From: Geodermatophilaceae bacterium
GTDB taxonomy: Bacteria > Actinomycetota > Actinomycetes > Mycobacteriales > Geodermatophilaceae
DNA: 11,118 bases
Direction of reading: 5' to 3'
NCBI GenBank assembly: GCA_013696785.1
Contig: JACCXW010000015.1
Location: forward strand, 1-11,118
The translations under genes and the position numbers were made by a program. Below are positions 5,867-11,118 of this stretch, one piece after another; positions within the stretch are counted from its first letter, which is position 1; every line of letters starts with the position of its first letter. Under the pieces are notes generated by a model. The model was not told the origin of the DNA and did not search any database. It was given only the letters and a program-made list of their open reading frames with translations.

Positions 5867-6739
5867 CTAGTTGAGCCTGAGTTCGGCGGCGGCACGGAGC
5901 TGGTCGCTGGAATGCTTCAGCACGACGCCGAGCGTGGTACGCAGCGCCTCCTCGTCCACGGTGTCCAGACCCAGCGCGAGCAACGTGTGCGCCCAGTCGA
6001 TCGTCTCGGCGATGGAGGGGGACTTCTTCAGTTCCAGCGCACGCAGCGCCCGGATCGTGCGCACGATCTGGTCCGCGAGCGCCGTACCGATGTCGGGGAC
6101 ACGCGCAAGCACGATCTCCCGCTCCCGCTCCGCGGACGGATAGTCCAGATGCAGGTACAGGCAGCGCCGTTTCAGCGCCTCGGACAGCTCACGCGTCGCA
6201 TTCGAGGTCAGTACCACCAGCGGCCGGCGTACGGCGGTGATCGTGCCGAGTTCCGGGATGGTGACCTGGAAGTCGCTGAGCACCTCGAGCAGCAGCCCCT
6301 CTACCTCGACGTCGGCCTTGTCGGTTTCGTCGATGAGCAGGACGGTCGGTTCGGTCTGCCGGATCGCCGACAGCAGCGGCCTCGACAGCAGGAACTCCTC
6401 ACTGAACACGTCGTCGTGGACAGCGTCCCAGGCCATGTCGTCGGAGCTGGCCTGGATCCGGAGCAGCTGCTTCTTGTAGTTCCACTCGTACAGCGCCCGC
6501 GCCTCGTCCAGCCCCTCGTAGCACTGCAGCCGGATCAGGGTGGAGCCGGTTGCAGCGGCGATCGCCTTGGCGAGTTCGGTCTTGCCCACACCGGCCGGAC
6601 CCTCGACGAGCAGCGGCTTGCCGAGCCGGTCGGCGAGGAAGACCGTCGTCGCAATGGCCGGATCGGTCAGGTAGCCGGCAGCCGACAGCCGCTTGCCGAC
6701 ATCAGACACGCTGGCGAACTGCGGCGACTGCTGCGGCAT
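5867..6739 (-). CDS. MoxR-type AAA+ ATPase
   Basis: This 290-residue AAA+ ATPase resembles the CoxD branch of the MoxR group. Visible are Walker A GPAGVGKT (47-54), the substrate-loop region CYEGLDEARALYEWNYKKQ (73-91), Walker B VLLIDE (133-138), sensor 1 TSN (178-180) and a KRR arginine-finger region (190-192) before CLYLHLDYP. The C-terminal lid is short, ending AAELRLN. It likely remodels or assembles a client protein together with the VWA protein encoded directly downstream with no gap. The ATG at 6739 is preferred, since AGGA lies eight bases upstream; an in-frame ATG at 6748 would add three residues, but its AGG abuts the codon with no spacing. It follows the F420-dependent oxidoreductase gene by 21-30 bases, so the three genes look like one transcription unit. 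Confidence 0.93.
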   Translation of the reverse strand: MPQQSPQFASVSDVGKRLSAAGYLTDPAIATTVFLADRLGKPLLVEGPAGVGKTELAKAIAAATGSTLIRLQCYEGLDEARALYEWNYKKQLLRIQASSDDMAWDAVHDDVFSEEFLLSRPLLSAIRQTEPTVLLIDETDKADVEVEGLLLEVLSDFQVTIPELGTITAVRRPLVVLTSNATRELSEALKRRCLYLHLDYPSAEREREIVLARVPDIGTALADQIVRTIRALRALELKKSPSIAETIDWAHTLLALGLDTVDEEALRTTLGVVLKHSSDQLRAAAELRLN

Positions 6740-6769
6740 GTCCACCATCCTGCCGCAATCTGGTAGGGA

Positions 6770-7741
6770 CTAACCGAGGGCGTCCCTGAGCGCAGGCAGC
6801 AGCGTCGACTCTGCCCAGTCGAAATAGGGCTCTTGCTGGTCCCCGCCGATCTGCACCAGCGCGAGGTGGGTGAAGCCGGCTTCGACAAACGGCATACAGG
6901 CATCGATGACCGCCTCGACACTGTCACCGCACGGGATCGACTCGCCCACATCCTCGGGCCGGACGAACGACGACGCCGCATCGAAGGCCGTCGGGCCGGC
7001 CAGCTCTGCGTTGACCTTCCAACCGCCGCCGAACCAGCGGAACTGCTCGTGGGCGCGCTCCAGCGCGAGGTCGGCGTCGGTGCCGTAGGAGACCGGCTGC
7101 TGGCCGATCCGCGGCTTGTCCGCTCCCCCGGCTGCGTCGAACAACTCTCCGAGTTGCTGGTCCGGCTCGACGGCGATCATGACGTCACCGAGCTCGCCCG
7201 CCAATCGGCAGGACTGCGCCCCGGAGACGGCGATCCCGATGTCAGGGGTCAGCTCCGGCAGATCCCACACCTTCGCCGATTCCACGTCGTAGTGCTTGCC
7301 CCGGTAGTTGACGTAGTCCCCGCCCCACAGGGCGCGGATGATCTCCACTGCCTCGCGGAGCCGTTCGTGCCTGATGTCGGCGCCCGGCCAGCCGCCGCCC
7401 ACGACATGCTCGTTGAGGTTTTCCCCGGCCCCGAGGCCGAGAGTGAACCTGCCCTCGGACAGCAGCGCCACCGTCGCCGCCTTCTGCGCGATCACCGCGG
7501 GGTGGTAGCGAAACGTCGGGCAGGTCACGTACGTCATCAGCGGGATCCGCTCGGTCGCCTGAGCGGCGGCGCCGAGCACGCTCCACGCGTACGGCGAGTG
7601 ACCCTGCTCCACCAGCCAAGGGAAGTAGTGGTCGCTGATCACCGCGAAGTCGAAGCCGACCCGTTCGGCCGCGACGACGTCGCGCACGAGTTCACGGGGC
7701 CCGGATTGCTCGCACATCATCGTGTACCCGATTTGCACCAT
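6770..7741 (-). CDS. F420-dependent LLM-class oxidoreductase, FGD-like
   Basis: The 323-residue product is a luciferase-like TIM-barrel protein close in type to F420-dependent glucose-6-phosphate dehydrogenase (FGD). SDHYFPW (36-42) and GAGENLNEHVVG (104-115) carry His38, Trp42 and Glu107, matching the FGD1 active-site residues His40, Trp44 and Glu109 with a constant offset of two. TYVTCPTFRYHPAVIAQKAATVALLSEGRF (70-99) is the family core. It should use the deazaflavin F420; the substrate is not fixed by sequence, and many family members are not glucose-6-phosphate enzymes. The ATG at 7741 (MVQIGYTMM) is chosen because homologs start there and GGGGAAG lies about ten bases upstream; an in-frame TTG at 7774 overlapping the proB stop is unlikely. 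It lies 29 bases after proB, where proA is often found. Confidence 0.9.
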   Translation of the reverse strand: MVQIGYTMMCEQSGPRELVRDVVAAERVGFDFAVISDHYFPWLVEQGHSPYAWSVLGAAAQATERIPLMTYVTCPTFRYHPAVIAQKAATVALLSEGRFTLGLGAGENLNEHVVGGGWPGADIRHERLREAVEIIRALWGGDYVNYRGKHYDVESAKVWDLPELTPDIGIAVSGAQSCRLAGELGDVMIAVEPDQQLGELFDAAGGADKPRIGQQPVSYGTDADLALERAHEQFRWFGGGWKVNAELAGPTAFDAASSFVRPEDVGESIPCGDSVEAVIDACMPFVEAGFTHLALVQIGGDQQEPYFDWAESTLLPALRDALG

Positions 7742-7770
7742 GCGACCTGCTTCCCCACCGGTTGGCCACC

Positions 7771-8883
7771 TCAAACAGCCGTCAGCAACACCATGTCGTC
7801 CCGGTGGATCACGGCCCGCCGGAACTCCGGCGGCAGATCGGCGCTGCGCCGACCGACCATGCCCGGGAGTTCGTCGGCGTCGTACCCGACGAGGCCTCGC
7901 GCCACGACGCGCCCGGCTGTGTCGACGACGTCCACCGGATCGTCTGCGACGAAGTCGCCGCTGACCGCCGTGATGCCGGCCGCGAGCAGGGAGGTGCGCC
8001 GGGCCACCAGCGCGGTCACCGCACCGGCATCCACACTCAGCCGCCCGCGTGGCGAGCTGGCGTGCCGCAACCAGAACAGCCGCATCGTCGGGCGCCGGCT
8101 GATGGAGGGGAAGAACGTGCCGACCGGCCCGCCTGCCAACGCTTCGGCGGCGTCCACTGCGGCGGCCAGAAGCACGGGCACACCGGCCTGCACGGCGATG
8201 CCCGCCGCCTCGAGCTTGCTCGCAATCCCGCCCGTGCCGATGCCGTCGGCTCCCGGACCGCGTAGTTCCAGCTCGGCGAGCTCGCCCAGATCGCGCACTT
8301 CGGCGATCAGCCGGGCCCCGGCGGCACGCGGATCGCCGTCGTACAGACCGGCGACGTCGGAGAGCAGCACCAAGGCGTCGGCGACGGCGAGATGGGCGAC
8401 GAGCGCGGCAAGCCGGTCGTTGTCACCGAAGCGGATCTCATCGGTGGCGACCGCGTCGTTCTCGTTGATGATCGGCACCACGCCGAGGGCGAGCAGACGT
8501 TCCAGGGTGCGTTGAGCATTGCGGTAGTGCGCCCGCCGGTGCAGGTCGTCGGCAGTGAGCAGCACCTGGCCGACGGTGAGCCGGTGGCGGGCGAACGCGG
8601 CGGCGTACTGCTCGACCAACAGCAGCTGCCCGACACTCGCTGCGGCCTGCTGGGTGGCGAGGTCGCGCGGGCGACGTACCAGTCCGAGCGGGGCCATCCC
8701 GGCCGCGATCGCGCCGGAGGAGACGAGGACGAGCTGACGGCCGGCCAGCCGCTGCGCCGCGACGGCATCGGCGAGCGCGCGGAGCCGCGTCTCGTCCAAG
8801 CCGCCGGAGAGGCTGGTCAGTGACGAGGAGCCGACCTTGACGACGACGCGGGGGGCCGTGCCGATCGCCGTGCGACCCGTCAC
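7771..8883 (-). CDS. proB: Glutamate 5-kinase ProB
   Basis: ProB phosphorylates glutamate to glutamyl 5-phosphate, the first and feedback-controlled step of proline synthesis. The 370-residue product has an amino-acid-kinase domain (VVVKVGSSSLT, 13-23; VSSGAIAAG, 54-62; PIINENDAV, 137-145; FGDNDRLAALVA, 152-163; GTGGIASKLEAA, 216-227, containing Lys223) and a C-terminal PUA domain (about 279-350, GRLSVDAGAVTAL). GTG 8883 is chosen because it gives the usual family length; in-frame GTG 8916 and ATG 8976 exist, but the latter overlaps obg, and a hairpin at 8901-8921 suggests this stretch is not coding. No strong Shine-Dalgarno sequence is visible before any of them, so the start is uncertain. 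ProA, the partner enzyme, is not encoded next to it. Confidence 0.94.
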   Translation of the reverse strand: MTGRTAIGTAPRVVVKVGSSSLTSLSGGLDETRLRALADAVAAQRLAGRQLVLVSSGAIAAGMAPLGLVRRPRDLATQQAAASVGQLLLVEQYAAAFARHRLTVGQVLLTADDLHRRAHYRNAQRTLERLLALGVVPIINENDAVATDEIRFGDNDRLAALVAHLAVADALVLLSDVAGLYDGDPRAAGARLIAEVRDLGELAELELRGPGADGIGTGGIASKLEAAGIAVQAGVPVLLAAAVDAAEALAGGPVGTFFPSISRRPTMRLFWLRHASSPRGRLSVDAGAVTALVARRTSLLAAGITAVSGDFVADDPVDVVDTAGRVVARGLVGYDADELPGMVGRRSADLPPEFRRAVIHRDDMVLLTAV

Positions 8884-8900
8884 GATTACGTCTTGGCTGC

Positions 8901-8921
8901 CCGGGGTGCGCGACACCCCGG
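8901..8921 (-). terminator. Hairpin between obg and proB
   Basis: CCGGGGTG (8901-8908) and CACCCCGG (8914-8921) form a perfect eight-pair stem around a five-base loop in the 70-base gap between the obg stop and the proposed proB GTG. No T-run follows. It could terminate part of the ribosomal-protein/obg transcript, or attenuate or protect RNA before proB. Confidence 0.4.
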
Positions 8922-8953
8922 CGCGGCTCTTGACGCCAAGCCGGGCGGGACGC

Positions 8954-10378
8954 TCATGAGGGGTCGACCCCGGCATCGTGCGGCTGCCTGCGGGCCTTCT
9001 TCGCGGCCAGCCGATCCAGCGCCCGCGGTCGCGACATCGTCTCCAGTCGGGAGTCGCTGCCCCGATGGCCGGGAACGAGTTCCATCGCGGCGGCGGGGTG
9101 CCAGTCGAAGGTGACCGTGCCGATGGTCACGGGGCAGCCGGGCTGAGCGCCGGCCTCGGCCAGCGCCTGCTCCACACCAAGGCGGGCCAGCCGGTCGGCG
9201 AGGTATCCGACCGCCTCGTCGTTGCCGAAGTCGGTCTGCCGTATCCAGCGTTCGGGGCGCTCGCCGTGAACGACGTACCCATCCTCGAGTTCCTCATCCG
9301 GCAGGACGCGGAAGCCGGCGTCGTCGACGGCTGTGGGCTGCAGCACGATTCGCGGCGGGAGTACCTCCGCGGCGGCCGCACGGGCTGCCTGCACGGCGGC
9401 GCCGAGGGCGTACGTCAGCGCCGGCAGGCCCTCGCGAGTGACGGCGCTGACAAGGAACACCGGCAGGCCGCGCGCTTCGAGGTCGGCCCGGACCAACTCG
9501 GCGAGGTCACGACCCTCGGGAACGTCCACCTTGTTCAGTACGACGAGGCGCGGCCGGTCGGCGAGCGCGCCGTACTCCGCGAGTTCGTGCTCGAGCGCGT
9601 CGAGGTCGGACAGCGGGTCACGATCAGGCTCGAGGGTGGCGCAGTCGACGACATGGACCAGTACGGCGCAGCGCTCGATGTGACGCAGGAACTCCAGGCC
9701 CAGGCCCTTGCCCTGCGAGGCGCCGGGAATCAGCCCAGGGACGTCGGCCATCGTGAAGACCGTGTCGCCCGCCCGGACCACGCCGAGGTTGGGGATCAGG
9801 GTGGTGAACGGGTAGTCGGCGATCTTCGGCCTGGCCGCGGAAACGACCGAGATGAGCGAGGACTTGCCCGCCGAGGGGAATCCGACGAGGCCGACGTCAG
9901 CGACACTCTTGAGTTCCAGCACCACGTCGGCTTCTTCGCCCGGCTCGCCGAGCAGCGCGAAACCTGGGGCCTTGCGCCTGGCCGACGCGAGCGTCGCGTT
10001 GCCGAGGCCGCCGCGACCGCCACGGGCAGCGACAAAGGTGGCACCGGGTCCGGTCAGGTCGGCGAGTAGCCGGCCTTCTGCCGAGCTGATCACCGTCCCG
10101 TCAGGGACGACCAGCCGCAGCGAGGCACCCGCCGCCCCGCTGCGATTCGATCCCTGCCCCGGCCGGCCGCTGCCCGCCCGCTGGTGCGGGTGGTGGTGGA
10201 AGTCGAGCAGGGTGTGTACGCCGGGGTCCACGGCGAATGTCACGTCGCCGCCGTCGCCGCCGTCGCCACCGTCAGGACCGCCAAGCGGCTTGAACTTCTC
10301 GCGGTGCACCGAGGCGCAGCCGTGCCCACCGCTGCCCGCCGCGACGTGCAGCAGGACCCGGTCGACGAAGGATGCCAC
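8954..10378 (-). CDS. obg: GTPase Obg (CgtA), ribosome assembly
   Basis: The 474-residue product has the full three-domain plan of the longer actinobacterial Obg proteins. The glycine-rich Obg fold is at 1-157 (FVDRVLLHVAAGSGGHGC; the DGGDGGDGGD run comes from a nine-base repeat). The GTP-binding domain has G1 GFPSAGKSS (166-174), G2 TTLIPNLGV (192-200), G3 DVPGLI (212-217) and G4 NKVD (282-285). The C-terminal OCT domain is at about 350-428, followed by a basic tail (ALDRLAAKKARRQ). Obg helps mature the 50S subunit and links it to growth and stress control. The GTG at 10378 is set by AGGAG seven bases upstream. It follows rpmA after a 106-base gap holding a strong hairpin, the usual rplU-rpmA-obg order. 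Confidence 0.97.
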   Translation of the reverse strand: MASFVDRVLLHVAAGSGGHGCASVHREKFKPLGGPDGGDGGDGGDVTFAVDPGVHTLLDFHHHPHQRAGSGRPGQGSNRSGAAGASLRLVVPDGTVISSAEGRLLADLTGPGATFVAARGGRGGLGNATLASARRKAPGFALLGEPGEEADVVLELKSVADVGLVGFPSAGKSSLISVVSAARPKIADYPFTTLIPNLGVVRAGDTVFTMADVPGLIPGASQGKGLGLEFLRHIERCAVLVHVVDCATLEPDRDPLSDLDALEHELAEYGALADRPRLVVLNKVDVPEGRDLAELVRADLEARGLPVFLVSAVTREGLPALTYALGAAVQAARAAAAEVLPPRIVLQPTAVDDAGFRVLPDEELEDGYVVHGERPERWIRQTDFGNDEAVGYLADRLARLGVEQALAEAGAQPGCPVTIGTVTFDWHPAAAMELVPGHRGSDSRLETMSRPRALDRLAAKKARRQPHDAGVDPS

Positions 10379-10385
10379 GGTCGTA

Positions 10386-10390
10386 CTCCT
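10386..10390 (-). promoter_or_regulatory. Ribosome binding site of obg
   Basis: AGGAG on the minus strand lies seven bases before GTG 10378. It is one of the clearest Shine-Dalgarno sequences in the window and fixes a GTG start. Confidence 0.75.
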
Positions 10391-10428
10391 GTACCTCGGT
10401 CACATGGATCTGGTTCGAAGATGAGAAG

Positions 10429-10456
10429 GGGGCGGACCGGTTACCCGGCCCGCCCC
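10429..10456 (-). terminator. Strong GNRA-capped hairpin between rpmA and obg
   Basis: In the minus-strand RNA, GGGGCGGGCCGG pairs with CCGGUCCGCCCC as a 12-pair stem (one G-U wobble) closed by the tetraloop GUAA, a GNRA loop. It starts about 28 bases after the rpmA stop and is followed by the pyrimidine-rich CUUCUCAU, not a U-run. It is a likely partial terminator or RNA-processing barrier that lowers obg expression relative to the ribosomal protein genes. Confidence 0.6.
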
Positions 10457-10484
10457 TCCGATCTACGTTTGTGGGGGTGCCGGC

Positions 10485-10763
10485 TCAGGCGACGGTGTCG
10501 GTGCTGCCGTTGCCGGCGGGGACGACGCTGACCATGGAGCGTCCGCGCTTGGCGCCGAAGGTCACCGCACCCGCGGCCTTGGCGAACAGGGTGTCGTCGC
10601 TGCCACGACCGACGTTGGCGCCGGGGTGGAAGTGGGTGCCGCGCTGCCGCACGATGATTTCACCGGACTTGACGATCTGACCGCCGAACCGCTTGACGCC
10701 GAGTCGCTGGGAATTGGAATCCCGGCCGTTGCGCGAGGAAGACGCGCCCTTCTTGTGTGCCAT
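10485..10763 (-). CDS. rpmA: 50S ribosomal protein bL27
   Basis: The 92-residue product starts MAHKKGASSSRNGRDSNSQRL and continues GVKRFGGQIVKSGEIIVRQRG and HPGANVGRGSDDTLFA, all diagnostic of bL27, whose N-terminal arm reaches towards the peptidyl-transferase centre. The N-terminus begins directly with the mature MAHKK form, so there is no cleavable extension of the kind found in Firmicutes. The last ten or so residues (PAGNGSTDTVA) are a short non-conserved tail. The ATG at 10763 has AGGA seven bases upstream, overlapping the TAG of rplU, and the intergenic gap is only nine bases, so the two genes are translated from one message. Confidence 0.98.
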   Translation of the reverse strand: MAHKKGASSSRNGRDSNSQRLGVKRFGGQIVKSGEIIVRQRGTHFHPGANVGRGSDDTLFAKAAGAVTFGAKRGRSMVSVVPAGNGSTDTVA

Positions 10764-10772
10764 CGCTGGGTC

Positions 10773-11118
10773 CTACTCTCCGGTCTCGTCCGTGTCAGAA
10801 GCGCTCGATTCGGCGCTGGCAGCGCTGCCGTTCGTGTCGATGCCGGTCACCTTCACCCGCGTGAGCCCCTGGCGGTGGCCCTGCCGCTTGCGGTAGCCGG
10901 TCTTGTTCTTGTACTTGAGAATCCCGATCTTCGGACCCCGGCCGTGCTCGACGACCTCTCCGGTTACGGTCACGGCGGCCAGGTCGTCCGCCGCGGTGGT
11001 GACGCTGTCACCGTCGACGACGAGCAGCGCCGGCAGGGTGACGGTGTCACCACGCTCCCCGGCGAGCGTCCCGACCTCGAGGACGTCTCCGACGGCGACG
11101 CGGTACTGCTTGCCGCCG
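10773..11118 (-). CDS. rplU: 50S ribosomal protein bL21 (N-terminus beyond window edge)
   Basis: About 114 residues are visible, lacking only a handful at the N-terminus. The frame opens with GGKQYRVAVGDVLEVGTLAG, the conserved start of bL21, and continues TVTLPALLVVDGDSV and then TGEVVEHGRGPKIGILKYKNKTGYRKRQGHRQGLTRVKVTGI, the 23S rRNA-binding core including the near-invariant KKNYRR-like strip (here NKTGYRKRQGHRQ). A Ser/Ala/Asp-rich acidic tail of about 22 residues (DTNGSAASAESSASDTDETG) extends past the usual end. It heads rplU-rpmA-obg; any promoter lies outside the window. Confidence 0.96.
   Translation of the reverse strand, partial: GGKQYRVAVGDVLEVGTLAGERGDTVTLPALLVVDGDSVTTAADDLAAVTVTGEVVEHGRGPKIGILKYKNKTGYRKRQGHRQGLTRVKVTGIDTNGSAASAESSASDTDETGE

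Noticed and set aside
6833..8515. 560-codon plus-strand open frame opposite proB and the oxidoreductase
   Set aside because: It mirrors two clearly conserved minus-strand genes, shows no family motifs, and changes composition exactly at their boundary, as expected for an antisense shadow.
10240..10272. Nine-base repeats (GTCGCCGCC on the plus strand)
   Set aside because: They encode the glycine-rich DGGDGGDGGD segment of the Obg fold, which is normal for this family, so this is not a separate repeat element.

Overview
The window comes from a high-GC actinobacterium. The evidence is strong G/C bias at third codon positions, frequent GTG starts, promoters of the TANNNT type placed 6-8 bases before GTG starts, an F420-dependent LLM-class oxidoreductase, and a gene order (rplU-rpmA-obg-proB ... 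nadD-rsfS-gpgP-octT-degV-comEA) that matches the conserved actinobacterial block, as in Mycobacterium. The genus cannot be fixed from this sequence. Almost everything is on the minus strand, so the biological reading order runs from high to low coordinates.

Right part (about 11118 to 7771): the C-terminal part of ribosomal protein bL21 (rplU, cut by the window edge), bL27 (rpmA), the ribosome-assembly GTPase Obg and glutamate 5-kinase (proB). A strong GNRA-capped hairpin lies between rpmA and obg, and a second hairpin lies between obg and proB. The proA gene that often follows proB is not there.

Middle part (about 7741 to 3680): a compact three-gene minus-strand module made of an FGD-like F420-dependent oxidoreductase, a MoxR-type AAA+ ATPase and a CoxE-like VWA protein. 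It converges on a lone plus-strand histidine phosphatase. The convergent gap holds two inverted repeats. The phosphatase gene diverges from nadD across fewer than 30 bases that contain back-to-back -10 elements.

Left part (3651 to 1): nadD (NAD synthesis), rsfS (ribosome silencing factor), a GpgP-like phosphoglycerate-mutase-family phosphatase, a decayed octT-like SGNH gene, degV (fatty-acid binding protein) and the N-terminal part of comEA (DNA uptake). Two features stand out here. A 36-bp tandem repeat just before gpgP copies the Shine-Dalgarno/start-codon module in frame. The octT homolog carries several frameshifts and has lost its C-terminal catalytic block, although its neighbours are intact.

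Overall this is a housekeeping region with local rearrangement and decay. I see no mobile element, CRISPR array, tRNA or rRNA. No stretch longer than about 165 bases lacks a gene or gene remnant.
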